From NCBI RefSeq assembly GCF_001983165.1, contig NZ_MNPU01000002.1, positions 62,001-126,000 on the forward strand: 64,000 bases of DNA. Direction: 5' to 3'. The notes beneath the pieces were generated by a model. That model searched no databases. It saw only the letters and a program-made list of their open reading frames with translations, and was not told the DNA's origin. Each line of letters opens with the position of its first letter. Within the stretch, counting starts at the first letter, position 1. The translations under genes were made by a program, and so were the position numbers. The DNA comes from Pseudomonas gessardii. Its GTDB lineage: Bacteria; Pseudomonadota; Gammaproteobacteria; Pseudomonadales; Pseudomonadaceae. Positions 6,866 through 15,810 of the stretch are shown piece after piece.

Positions 6866-7795
6866 GTGCTCCTTGATCGACTGACCGCAGCCACCTGCCG
6901 TGCCTTTCTGCAGCGCGGGCTGCTGGGCGGGTTGTTGATATTCAATGCCCTGCCTGCCGTGGGCGAGACCTCCCTGGTGTGGGACGAAAGCCTGCAAGGC
7001 TTTTTCAGCCGGCTCGCGTTGCCCTTGGGCCAGCCCATCGTGGTCAGCAGGCAGGCGGCGGGCAAGCGCATTACCGGGCAGTTTGATTTTGCCAATGCGC
7101 AAGCGGTATTGGAGGCGGTGGCGTTGCAGCACGAACTGATCTGGTACAGCGACGGCCAGGTGCTGCATCTGTATGACGCGAGCGAGGCCAAGAGTTCCGG
7201 GGTGATCCTGCGGCATCTGACGGTCGACCGGTTGCGCCAGGTCATGGCGCGCTCGGGGCTGGATGAGACGCGCTACCCCCTGCGCAAGGCCGGTCCGCGA
7301 TTGTTTTATGTGTCAGGCCCCGCCAATTACGTCGATCACGTTTTGCGCCTGGCCCAGCTTATGGACCGCCCGCGTCCGGCACGGCACCAGGGCTTGCCGC
7401 GAGTGGGGGTCGTCCAGGTGTTCAATGTCGACGTCGCGGACCATCAGTCCGGCACGGGGGCGCAACACGTTACCGTGCCCGGCATGGCGACGCTGCTCGA
7501 ACGACGGCTTGCCGATCTGGGGCTGAAGGCAGGCCTCGGCGCAACGGTTATCGCCTACCCGCAGACCAACAGCCTGTTGATCAAGGGAAGCGAGCAGCAA
7601 TTATGGCTTATCAAGCAACTGGTGGCCGAGCTGGATATACCCACGCTCGCGGTGGAGGTGGCTTCGGATGGGCCTGCGTCGCAGAAGACCCTGGCGGGGG
7701 TTAATGGCGTTTCGGCTCCCCCCGTTTCGACCCCCCTGAGCGTCGATCAATACGAGCGTGTGCGGCGTGCATTTGCACGCATCGCCGAGCAATGA
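6866..7795 (+). CDS. Truncated InvG-like type III secretion secretin (N-terminal periplasmic domains only)
   Basis: 309 residues from a GTG start preceded by AGGA, giving a signal peptide (RGLLGGLLIFNALPAVG). An ATG at 6827 is the alternative. The body resembles Salmonella InvG: PIVVSRQAAGKRITGQFDF, LIWYSDGQVLHLYDASE, FYVSGPANYVDHVL and VIAYPQTNSLLIKG correspond to the N0, N1 and N3 domains. InvG runs to about 560 residues. Here the protein stops where the membrane-barrel secretin domain should begin, with a short unrelated tail (LSVDQYERVRRAFARIAEQ). No secretin sequence follows in any frame up to the next gene. Split secretins are known in rhizobia (NolW/RhcC1), but no partner is present here. 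Confidence 0.8.
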   Translation: MLLDRLTAATCRAFLQRGLLGGLLIFNALPAVGETSLVWDESLQGFFSRLALPLGQPIVVSRQAAGKRITGQFDFANAQAVLEAVALQHELIWYSDGQVLHLYDASEAKSSGVILRHLTVDRLRQVMARSGLDETRYPLRKAGPRLFYVSGPANYVDHVLRLAQLMDRPRPARHQGLPRVGVVQVFNVDVADHQSGTGAQHVTVPGMATLLERRLADLGLKAGLGATVIAYPQTNSLLIKGSEQQLWLIKQLVAELDIPTLAVEVASDGPASQKTLAGVNGVSAPPVSTPLSVDQYERVRRAFARIAEQ

Positions 7796-7990
7796 ACCCC
7801 AGCATGGCCAGCCCCGAACGGGGGGCGATGGTCTTGAAAGTTCCTACGAAACACTCCCGGAAAACTTTGATGCAGCGGGCTTTTTCCTAGCGTGAAATTG
7901 GCGGCGGGTTTCTATAGTCGTGATATCTCCCAGGCGTTGCGATCTCCAAAGTCAAGGCGCCGTGAATGTCAGACAGGAACAGAGGTTTGA

Positions 7991-8413
7991 ATGGTTGCTG
8001 CAATTGAGGGCCTGGCCATGGTCTCCCTGGCCTTTGGTAGTTGGAAGTTGCAGGGTGATGGCAGGTTGACCGCCGACGGTCGCGACATTCAGTTACCGCC
8101 CAAGGAGTTTCATGTCTTGCGCCTGTTGCTGGCCACGCCCGGCGTACTGGTCACCAAAGACTATCTGTTGGAGCAGGTCTGGCCCCATGCCGATATTGCC
8201 GAGGAATCCCTGACCCGTTGCATCTACGCGTTGCGCAAGCAAATGCAGGGCGACAGGCGATTGATTGCGACGGTGTATGGCCGCGGCTATCGCTTCAATG
8301 GCCGGGTGCGGGTGATCGAACGGCCTGACCAGGCGGCGCCGACGGTAAGTGCCCCACCCCGTATTTGCCCGGCCTGTGGATGGTGCGCCGAACTGGGTGT
8401 CGAGCGGGTATGA
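7991..8413 (+). CDS. HilA-like transcriptional regulator, winged-helix domain only
   Basis: 140 residues with an OmpR/ToxR-type winged helix at about 10-105. LPPKEFHVLRLLLATPG, VTKDYLLEQVWPHADI and EESLTRCIYALRK are close to the N-terminal DNA-binding domain of Salmonella HilA, the SPI-1 activator. The long C-terminal TPR-rich part of HilA (over 500 residues in total) is missing. The end is a short tail with CPACGWC. The RBS AGAGG lies before the ATG. The stop overlaps the start of the iagB-like gene (ATGA), as hilA and iagB are neighbours in Salmonella. Confidence 0.82.
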   Translation: MVAAIEGLAMVSLAFGSWKLQGDGRLTADGRDIQLPPKEFHVLRLLLATPGVLVTKDYLLEQVWPHADIAEESLTRCIYALRKQMQGDRRLIATVYGRGYRFNGRVRVIERPDQAAPTVSAPPRICPACGWCAELGVERV

Positions 8414-8874
8414 GGCGAGCCGCCAGGCTGGGATTGCTGCTGTTTATCCTGGGTGGGGCGAGTGAGGCCAGGGCTTATTGTTGGGCCGAGGTCGCCCGCC
8501 AGTACGATATCGAGCCGGAGTTGCTGCAGGCCATTGCCGCCGTGGAGTCTGGCTATCGCGCCGAAGCCATGAACTACAGCAATAACAACGGCACCCGCGA
8601 CATTGGCCTGATGCAAATCAACAGCATCCATCTGCCGCGCCTGCTCAAGCTGGGGATTACCGAGCAGCGGCTGCTGGATGAGCCGTGCCTGTCGGTGGAG
8701 GTGGGAGCCTCGATCCTGGCCGACTTCATCAAGCAGTTTGGCTACAACTGGACCGCCGTGGGGGCCTACAACGTCGGGCCAGGCGCTGGGCCCGAGCGTG
8801 ACGCGCTGCGTCTGCGTTATGCGCAGAAGATCTGGGCGCGCTACGAAGAATTGATGGCCCACCGCAAAGGATGA
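8410..8874 (+). CDS. IagB-like lytic transglycosylase
   Basis: 154 residues. A signal peptide ([16 protein letters not shown]) is followed by an SLT domain with the catalytic glutamate in [11 protein letters not shown], then GLMQIN and GAYNVG. It cleaves peptidoglycan locally in the periplasm. Family members open the wall for type III secretion or pilus assembly. The start ATG overlaps the stop of the HilA-like gene, so they form one operon. With the truncated InvG-like gene it makes a three-gene SPI-1-like fragment. It appears intact. Confidence 0.88.
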   Translation: MRRAARLGLLLFILGGASEARAYCWAEVARQYDIEPELLQAIAAVESGYRAEAMNYSNNNGTRDIGLMQINSIHLPRLLKLGITEQRLLDEPCLSVEVGASILADFIKQFGYNWTAVGAYNVGPGAGPERDALRLRYAQKIWARYEELMAHRKG

Positions 8875-8965
8875 ACGAGCGTCGGGTGTGCCATGCCTCG
8901 CACGTACCCGCCACCCCGGCTATAATCGCCGCCACCTTTCGCCGCCATCCGAGTCAAGCCCGCCC

Positions 8966-9991
8966 ATGTATACCCTGGCCCGCCAGCTGTTGTTCAAACT
9001 CTCCCCGGAAACTTCCCACGATCTGTCCCTGGACCTGATCGGCGCGGGTGGCCGCCTGGGGCTCAATGGCCTGGTGTGCAAGGCGCCGGCGAAGATGCCG
9101 GTGTCGGTGATGGGGCTCGACTTCCCCAACCCGGTTGGCCTGGCGGCTGGCCTGGACAAGAACGGCGCGGCCATCGACGGCTTTGCGCAGTTGGGGTTTG
9201 GCTTTGTCGAGATCGGCACGGTTACGCCGCGCCCACAGCCGGGCAACCCCAAACCGCGCATTTTCCGCCTGCCGGAGGCCGAGGCGATCATCAATCGCAT
9301 GGGCTTCAACAACCTGGGGGTCGATCACTTGCTGTCGCGGGTCCAGGCCGCCAAATACAAGGGCATCCTGGGGATCAATATCGGCAAGAACTTCGATACC
9401 CCCGTGGAACGTGCGGTGGATGACTACCTGATCTGCCTGGACAAGGTCTACGCCCACGCCAGCTATGTGACGGTCAACGTCAGCTCGCCCAACACCCCGG
9501 GCCTGCGCAGCCTGCAGTTTGGCGATTCCCTCAAGCAACTGCTTGAAGCCTTGCGCCAGCGCCAGGAAGACCTGGCGGTACGCCATGGCAAGCGCGTGCC
9601 GTTGGCGATCAAGATCGCCCCGGACATGAGCGACGAAGAAACCGTGCTGGTGGCCCAGGCCCTGGTGGATTCGGGGATGGACGCGGTGATTGCGACCAAC
9701 ACCACCCTCAGCCGTGCCGGCGTCGAAGGCCTGGCCTACGGTGACGAGGCCGGTGGGCTGTCCGGTGCGCCGGTGCGTGACCAGAGCACCCATATCGTCA
9801 AGGTGCTGGCGGCCGAGTTGGCCGGGCGTTTACCGATCATTGCCGTGGGCGGGATCACCGAAGGCAAACACGCGGCCGAGAAAATCGCCGCCGGTGCCAG
9901 CCTGGTGCAGCTGTATTCTGGGTTTATCTACAAGGGGCCGGCGTTGATTCGCCAGGCGGTGGACGCCATCGCGGCGTTACCCAAAGCCTGA
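8966..9991 (+). CDS. pyrD: Dihydroorotate dehydrogenase (quinone), class 2
   Basis: 341 residues, the normal length for the membrane-associated class 2 enzyme, which oxidises dihydroorotate to orotate with ubiquinone as acceptor. Visible motifs include [44 protein letters not shown] with the catalytic serine, and [16 protein letters not shown] for FMN phosphate binding. The start [12 protein letters not shown] gives the amphipathic N-terminal helix used for membrane contact. It faces rmf convergently, as in other Pseudomonas. Confidence 0.97.
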   Translation: MYTLARQLLFKLSPETSHDLSLDLIGAGGRLGLNGLVCKAPAKMPVSVMGLDFPNPVGLAAGLDKNGAAIDGFAQLGFGFVEIGTVTPRPQPGNPKPRIFRLPEAEAIINRMGFNNLGVDHLLSRVQAAKYKGILGINIGKNFDTPVERAVDDYLICLDKVYAHASYVTVNVSSPNTPGLRSLQFGDSLKQLLEALRQRQEDLAVRHGKRVPLAIKIAPDMSDEETVLVAQALVDSGMDAVIATNTTLSRAGVEGLAYGDEAGGLSGAPVRDQSTHIVKVLAAELAGRLPIIAVGGITEGKHAAEKIAAGASLVQLYSGFIYKGPALIRQAVDAIAALPKA

Positions 9992-9997
9992 ACCCAT

Positions 9998-10023
9998 AAA
10001 AAAGGGCTCCTCGAAGGAGCCCC
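9998..10023 (-). terminator. Terminator between pyrD and rmf
   Basis: GGGCTCC-TCGA-GGAGCCC hairpin with a run of T on the minus strand (A6 at 9998-10003 on plus). It serves rmf best, and the stem may also slow transcription leaving pyrD. Confidence 0.8.
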
Positions 10024-10109
10024 TGGGCCGAAGCCCGCCGCCCGGATGGGGCGTGCGTGGTTAAGTTGTTACATTCTTCAAGGTGTTTGTCGGAATTTAA
10101 GTGCCCTGA

Positions 10110-10325
10110 TTAGCCGACGGCGTGAAGTTCGTTGAGTCTGTGGATCCCCGCAGTGCCGGTCATACCGTCCCAGTTGTCGCCGCGTCCTTCGCGCCAGCCG
10201 TTGATCCAGGCTTGGCGTACTGACGGTAGAGTAAATGGGCAAAGCTCACGGGATTTGCCATGAACGCCATACTGATATCCGCGTAAAAATGCTCTTTCCA
10301 ACGGATCACGCTTAAGTCTTCTCAT
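10110..10325 (-). CDS. rmf: Ribosome modulation factor Rmf
   Basis: 71 residues: MRRLKRDPLERAFLRGYQ, then GISRELCPF-type segment GKSRELCPF and QAWINGWREGRGDNWDG. These match the family that dimerises 70S ribosomes into inactive 100S particles in stationary phase. The protein is highly basic at the N-terminus and normal in length. It stands alone with a long 5' region containing two short hairpins. Confidence 0.95.
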   Translation of the reverse strand: MRRLKRDPLERAFLRGYQYGVHGKSRELCPFTLPSVRQAWINGWREGRGDNWDGMTGTAGIHRLNELHAVG

Positions 10326-10858
10326 AGGGTGTTTCCCTCACTTGTTGACTGTCTTGATATCCTTCGACCTCATCCGAGGTCGGGCAGAGTTTTTCTGCCG
10401 TTGGTGTGGCTCGCTGCCGGCGTGGCGAGCCGATGTGTCAGCGTCGTTGCGGCGCTAACCTGTGTTGAGTTCTAACCAATAGGTCACATGGTTTCAATGA
10501 TCGTTTTGTCATAAGCACGTAACGATAATGATGCTATAGCCATAAGCTGGTGGGGCTTTTCGTCCCATTTATTGGGCAAAGCCAGCTATGATGTGCCCTG
10601 TATAGAGGATGGGTTTAATCCTTCAGTGAGAATACCCGCCGCTTGCAGTCGGTTATTATTCGACGAAGGGTCGGAATATTTCCTTTTGTTGCAAACATTC
10701 TCGATCTGCCCCGGCAATCAAGGCCTACAGGCCTGGACACCGGGGTGGAACGGCACACATTCGTGCCACGCGAGCGCTCTTCAAGAAAAGCGCTTGATTG
10801 AAAACCGAACGCGCGATGCGTCGCCCGTTCACTTATTGCTGAAAAGCCTGGAATCCCC
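10326..10858. other. Divergent regulatory region between rmf and rlmL
   Basis: 533 bases without a convincing gene. It contains a perfect hairpin CGACCTC-ATCC-GAGGTCG (10365-10382) and a second hairpin GGCAGA...TCTGCC (10383-10399), both close to the rmf start. An AT-richer stretch at about 10480-10560 is likely to hold promoters. No clear -35/-10 pair was assigned. Confidence 0.5.
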
Positions 10859-13129
10859 ATGTCGGACCGTTACGAACTCTTCCTCACTTGCCCCAAGGGC
10901 CTCGAAGGCCTGCTGATCGAGGAAGCCGTCGGGCTTGGCCTTGAAGACGCGCGCGAGCACACCTCGGCCGTGCGCGGCATGGCCGACATGGAAACCGCCT
11001 ATCGCCTGTGCCTCTGGTCGCGCCTGGCCAACCGTGTGTTGCTGGTGCTCAAGCGCTTCCCGATGAAGGATGCCGAAGACCTGTACCACGGCGTACTGGA
11101 TATCGAATGGCAAGACCATATGGTCCCTGACGGCACCCTGGCGGTGGAGTTCAGCGGCCACGGTTCGGGTATCGACAACACCCACTTCGGCGCGCTGAAG
11201 GTCAAGGACGCGATTGTCGACAAGCTGCGCACCCCGACCGGCGAGCGTCCGTCCATCGACAAGATCAACCCCGACCTGCGCATTCACCTGCGCCTGGACC
11301 GTGGCGAAGCGATCCTCTCCCTCGACCTGTCCGGCCACAGCCTGCACCAGCGCGGTTACCGCCTGCAGCAGGGCGCGGCACCGTTGAAGGAAAACCTCGC
11401 GGCGGCGATTCTGATCCGTGCCGGTTGGCCGCGCATTGCCGCGGAAAATGGCGCGCTGACCGACCCGATGTGCGGCGTCGGCACCTTCCTGGTCGAAGGC
11501 GCGATGATCGCCGCCGACATGGCCCCCAACCTCAATCGCGAGCAGTGGGGTTTCACCGCCTGGCTCGGCCACGTGCCGGCGCTGTGGAAAAAACTCCACA
11601 CCGAGGCCAGCGAGCGCGCAGCCATCGGCATGAACAAGCCGCCCCTGTGGATCCGTGGTTACGAAGCCGACCCGCGCCTGATCCAGCCCGCGCGCAACAA
11701 CATCGAGCGTGCTGGCCTGAGCCACTGGATCAAGATCTACCAGGGCGAAGTCGGCACCTTCGAGCCGCGCCCGGACCAGAACCAGAAAGGCCTGGTGATC
11801 TGCAACCCGCCCTACGGCGAACGCCTGGGTGATGAAGCCAGCCTGTTGTACCTCTACCAGAACCTTGGCGAGCGTCTGCGCCAGGCGTGCATGGGCTGGG
11901 AAGCGGCGGTGTTTACCGGCGCCCCGGACCTGGGCAAGCGCATGGGCATTCGTAGCCACAAACAGTACTCGTTCTGGAACGGCGCCTTGCCGTGCAAGCT
12001 GCTGCTGATCAAGGTCAACCCGGACCAGTTCGTCACCGGCGAGCGCCGCACCCCGGAACAGCGCCAGGCCGAACGTGAGCAGGCCGCCTACGACCAGGCC
12101 CCGACCGAGCCGCAAGAGCGCCAGTACAACAAGAACGGCAACCCGATCAAGCCCGCGCCGGTCCCGGCTCCGGTGGTTGAGCAGGCGCGCTTGAGCGAAG
12201 GCGGGCAGATGTTTGCCAACCGCCTGCAAAAGAACCTCAAACTGCTGGGCAAGTGGGCCAAGCGCGAGGGGGTCGATTGCTACCGCGTGTACGATGCCGA
12301 TATGCCGGAATACTCCATGGCCATCGACCTGTACCACGACTGGGTGCACGTCCAGGAATACGTGGCGCCCAAATCCATCGACCCGGAGAAAGCCTCGGCG
12401 CGCATGTTCGATGCCCTGGCCGCGATTCCCCAGGCGTTGAACATCGACAAGAGCCGGGTGGTGGTCAAGCGCCGCGAGCGTCAGAGCGGCACCAAGCAGT
12501 ACGAGCGCCAGAGCGCCCAGGGCAAGTTCACCGAGGTCAGCGAAGGCGGGGTGAAGCTGCTGGTCAACCTGACCGACTACCTGGACACCGGCCTGTTCCT
12601 CGACCACCGCCCGATGCGCATGCGCATCCAGAAAGAAGCCGCCGGCAAGCGCTTCCTCAACCTGTATTGCTACACTGCTACCGCCAGTGTGCACGCGGCC
12701 AAGGGCGGTGCGCGCAGCACCACCAGCGTCGATCTGTCGAAAACCTACCTGGACTGGGCACGGCGCAACCTGTCACTCAATGGCTTCTCCGACAAGAACC
12801 GCCTGGAGCAGGGGGATGTGATGGCATGGCTGGAAGCCAGCCGTGATGAGTTCGACCTGATCTTCATCGACCCGCCGACCTTCTCCAACTCCAAGCGCAT
12901 GGAAGGTGTGTTCGACGTCCAGCGTGACCATGTGCAATTGCTCGACCTGGCCATGGCCCGCCTGGCACCGGGCGGGGTGCTGTACTTCTCCAACAACTTC
13001 CGCAAGTTCCAGTTGGAAGACAACCTGGGCGAGCGTTATGCCGTCGAGGACATCAGCGATAAAACCATCGACCCGGATTTTGCCCGTAACGCGAAAATCC
13101 ACCGCGCCTGGAAAATCACCGCGCGTTGA
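10859..13129 (+). CDS. rlmL: Bifunctional 23S rRNA methyltransferase RlmKL (G2069 N7 / G2445 N2)
   Basis: 756 residues. An N-terminal THUMP domain (about 1-155) precedes a first Rossmann methyltransferase with TDPMCGVGTFLVEG and CNPPYGERLG. A charged linker (about 395-450) leads to a second SAM-binding domain with FLNLYCYTATASVHAA and FIDPPTFSNSKRM. It uses SAM to modify 23S rRNA during large-subunit assembly. It is the full-length two-domain form typical of gammaproteobacteria. Confidence 0.96.
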   Translation: MSDRYELFLTCPKGLEGLLIEEAVGLGLEDAREHTSAVRGMADMETAYRLCLWSRLANRVLLVLKRFPMKDAEDLYHGVLDIEWQDHMVPDGTLAVEFSGHGSGIDNTHFGALKVKDAIVDKLRTPTGERPSIDKINPDLRIHLRLDRGEAILSLDLSGHSLHQRGYRLQQGAAPLKENLAAAILIRAGWPRIAAENGALTDPMCGVGTFLVEGAMIAADMAPNLNREQWGFTAWLGHVPALWKKLHTEASERAAIGMNKPPLWIRGYEADPRLIQPARNNIERAGLSHWIKIYQGEVGTFEPRPDQNQKGLVICNPPYGERLGDEASLLYLYQNLGERLRQACMGWEAAVFTGAPDLGKRMGIRSHKQYSFWNGALPCKLLLIKVNPDQFVTGERRTPEQRQAEREQAAYDQAPTEPQERQYNKNGNPIKPAPVPAPVVEQARLSEGGQMFANRLQKNLKLLGKWAKREGVDCYRVYDADMPEYSMAIDLYHDWVHVQEYVAPKSIDPEKASARMFDALAAIPQALNIDKSRVVVKRRERQSGTKQYERQSAQGKFTEVSEGGVKLLVNLTDYLDTGLFLDHRPMRMRIQKEAAGKRFLNLYCYTATASVHAAKGGARSTTSVDLSKTYLDWARRNLSLNGFSDKNRLEQGDVMAWLEASRDEFDLIFIDPPTFSNSKRMEGVFDVQRDHVQLLDLAMARLAPGGVLYFSNNFRKFQLEDNLGERYAVEDISDKTIDPDFARNAKIHRAWKITAR

Positions 13130-13137
13130 TCGGCCTT

Positions 13138-13179
13138 GAAGCCGCAGGCCTGGATTTTTCCGGGTTCGCGGCTTTTTTG
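13138..13179 (+). terminator. rlmL terminator
   Basis: AAGCCGC ... GCGGCTTTTTT, an imperfect stem with a large central loop followed by a T-run directly after the rlmL stop codon. Confidence 0.75.
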
Positions 13180-13264
13180 CGCTGGTCAAAAGTGGACTCG
13201 ATGGCTATAACTAACCTCTTAGCCAAAGTGGCGCCCCTGCACGCTGGTGTTGCGAGTTTTACCT

Positions 13265-15664
13265 ATGCCGTTGCAAGCCGTCCGCCCGAAAATACTGGGA
13301 TTTATCAGCGAACAGGCGTCGGCTTGGCTGGTGGCGTTGGTGGTTGTGCTGGTGGGTGTGGCGCTCACCGTCGTGCTGGCACTGGCCACGGCCGATCTGC
13401 ATCGCCAGCAGGTCCGCCAGCGTTTTCAGCTATTGGTCAACGAACGCTATAGCCGCCTGGAAGAGCGTTTTGAAGACCAGGAACAGCGCCTGGGCAGCCT
13501 GCGTCGCTTTTTCGTCAACTCCCATGATGTGTCCCGCGAAGAGTTCGATGGGTTCGCCCAGCCGTTGCTGTTGCGCGCGCGCGCCTATGCCTGGGCGCCA
13601 CGTATATTTCGCGATCAGCGCCAGGCGTTTGAACAACAGGTGTCACGTCAGCGCGGTACGCCTTTCGCCATTCGCGAGCTGAACGAGGCCGGGGCGCTGG
13701 TGCCGGCGGGGGAGCGTGACGAATATGTGCCGGTGATGTACAGCCAGACCCAAAGCCTGCTCGGCTCGCCCCTGGGGTTCGACCTGCTGGCCCAGCCACT
13801 GCGCCGCTCGACGATCGAGCGGGCGTACCGTTCCGGGACCATCGCCGTGTCCCAGCCCATGTCGCTGGTGGGGGTGGAGCCGGCGTATGCCATGGGGGTG
13901 TTGCTGGTAGCGCCCGTTATTCGACCGTTCACCGCGCAAATGCCCTACAACGAACCCTACGGTTTCGTCATGGCGGTGATCAGCATGCGCCAATTGATGG
14001 CCGATGGTTTGCCCAAGCCCGCGCGCGATAACCTGGTGATGCAGATTGTCGATACTTCCGATACCCAGCAGCGGGTGCTCTATGAGTCGGATAATGCCGT
14101 GGGCGATAGCAGCCTGGAGGCGATCCGCCGGCTGACCCTGGGCGATCATGTCTACGCCCTGAGCCTGCGCCCCAGCCAGGTCTTCACCCAGGCCAATCAT
14201 TCCGCGTTCACCAGTATCCTGGTCATGGGCTGTTTGCTCAGCCTGTTGCTCAGCGCCTTGCTCTACGTACTGGTCAGCCAGCGTCAGCGGGCAGTGAGGC
14301 TGGTACAGCAGCGCACCAGGCAATTGCACCAGCGCGAGTATGAGTTGCGCGGTGCCCATGGTCAGTTGCGCAGTGTGCTGAATGCCGCGACCCAGGTGGC
14401 GATCATTGCCACGGACTTGCGTGGCGTGATCAGCACCTTCAATGCGGGGGCCGAGCAGATGCTGGGTTATCAGGCTGACCAGGTACTCGGTCACATGACC
14501 CTCGAAAGCCTGCACCTGGCGCCCGAACTGGAAGCCCGTGCGGTGCAGTTGAGCCTGGCGCTGGGCAAACGGATCATGCCCGGCCAGGCGATGCTGGTGG
14601 AGGGCATCGACCGCCTGCATGAGGCGCGGGAGTGGACGTTGGTACGCAAGGACGGTAGCCAGTTGACCGTGAATATGCTGGCCACGGCCTTGCTTGACGA
14701 TCATGGTTTGTGGGTCGGCCACCTGGCGATCTGCCTGGATGTCACCGAACAGAAACGCGCTTATGAGGCCCTGGCGGCGCGGGATCGCTTACTGAAAAAA
14801 CTCAGTGCCCATGTGCCGGGCGGGATCTTCCAGTTCACCCTTGAACCCAATGACAACTGGCGGTTTATCTACGCCAGCGACGGTATCCGCGATATCTACG
14901 AAATCGACCCGGGGTTGCTGCAACAGGATGCCAAGCAAGTCTTTGAGCGTATCCATCCCCAGGATGCTGAACGCATCCGCGCGTCCATCCGCCTGTCAGC
15001 GTTGCAATTGAGCCACTGGCGCGAAGAGTACCGGGTGCAACTGCCGGGGCGGGGCTTGCGTTGGATCCGTGGCGAGGCGACGCCGGAAGAGTTACCTGGC
15101 GGCGGTACGCTATGGCATGGCTATGTGTCGGATATCTCCGATCTCAAACGGGTGGAGGAAGAGCTGCGAGCACTGTCCATCACCGACTCGCTGACGGGGA
15201 TCCATAATCGTCGCTACTTCCAGGACCGCTTGAAGGCCGAAATGAGCCGGGTCCGACGCACATCGGGGGCACTGGCGCTGATCATGCTGGATATCGATCA
15301 CTTCAAGCGCATCAATGACCAGCATGGGCATGCGGTGGGGGATGGCGTGCTGCAGGAACTGTGTCGGCGTATCCGCCTGCGCGTGCGCCGCAGTGATGTG
15401 TTCTGTCGCCTGGGGGGCGAGGAGTTCATGGTGCTGTGTCCGAACACCGATGGCGTCCAGGCCTACAGCCTGGCGGTTGAATTGTGGGAAGTGCTGCGCA
15501 GTACGCCGATGGACGGCGTTGGGACGGTAACGGCCAGTTTCGGCGTGGCCAGTTGGCGGGTCGATGAGGGCGTGGATAGCTTGTTGCTGCGCGCGGACTC
15601 GGCGGTGTATGCGGCCAAGCAGGCGGGTCGGGATCGGGTCGAGGCGCAGCGGTTGCCTGCCTGA
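13265..15664 (+). CDS. Membrane CHASE-PAS-PAS-GGDEF diguanylate cyclase
   Basis: 799 residues. There is a transmembrane helix at about 20-45, a periplasmic CHASE sensor at about 65-290, and a second transmembrane helix (ILVMGCLLSLLLSALLYVLV) at about 318-340. Two PAS modules follow (about 370-500 and 510-625), then a C-terminal GGDEF domain with DSLTGIHNRRYF, LDIDHFKRINDQHGHAVGD and the active-site variant GGEEF. It should make cyclic di-GMP in response to an unknown extracellular signal. The ATG at 13265 was preferred to a GTG at 13247, and neither has a strong ribosome site. It stands alone. Confidence 0.92.
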   Translation: MPLQAVRPKILGFISEQASAWLVALVVVLVGVALTVVLALATADLHRQQVRQRFQLLVNERYSRLEERFEDQEQRLGSLRRFFVNSHDVSREEFDGFAQPLLLRARAYAWAPRIFRDQRQAFEQQVSRQRGTPFAIRELNEAGALVPAGERDEYVPVMYSQTQSLLGSPLGFDLLAQPLRRSTIERAYRSGTIAVSQPMSLVGVEPAYAMGVLLVAPVIRPFTAQMPYNEPYGFVMAVISMRQLMADGLPKPARDNLVMQIVDTSDTQQRVLYESDNAVGDSSLEAIRRLTLGDHVYALSLRPSQVFTQANHSAFTSILVMGCLLSLLLSALLYVLVSQRQRAVRLVQQRTRQLHQREYELRGAHGQLRSVLNAATQVAIIATDLRGVISTFNAGAEQMLGYQADQVLGHMTLESLHLAPELEARAVQLSLALGKRIMPGQAMLVEGIDRLHEAREWTLVRKDGSQLTVNMLATALLDDHGLWVGHLAICLDVTEQKRAYEALAARDRLLKKLSAHVPGGIFQFTLEPNDNWRFIYASDGIRDIYEIDPGLLQQDAKQVFERIHPQDAERIRASIRLSALQLSHWREEYRVQLPGRGLRWIRGEATPEELPGGGTLWHGYVSDISDLKRVEEELRALSITDSLTGIHNRRYFQDRLKAEMSRVRRTSGALALIMLDIDHFKRINDQHGHAVGDGVLQELCRRIRLRVRRSDVFCRLGGEEFMVLCPNTDGVQAYSLAVELWEVLRSTPMDGVGTVTASFGVASWRVDEGVDSLLLRADSAVYAAKQAGRDRVEAQRLPA

Positions 15665-15677
15665 GTACCGTATCCCT

Positions 15678-15770
15678 AATGTGGGAGCGGGCTTGCTCGC
15701 GATAGCGGTGTGTCAGCCAATAAATCTGGCACTGATACACCGCTATCGCGAGCAAGCCCGCTCCCACATT
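15678..15770. repeat. REPIN with perfect 34-base arms
   Basis: Arms 15678-15711 and 15737-15770 are exact inverted copies containing the REP core GAGCGGGCTTGCTCGCGAT. The spacer is 25 bases. It lies between two convergent genes. Confidence 0.9.
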
Positions 15771-15810
15771 TGGTTCGCAGCGCTTTCAAAGGGTTGGTAA
15801 GCCAACCACG

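Noticed and set aside
6866-8874. Functional type III secretion system
   Set aside because: No needle, export apparatus, ATPase or effector gene is present in the window and two of the three genes are truncated.
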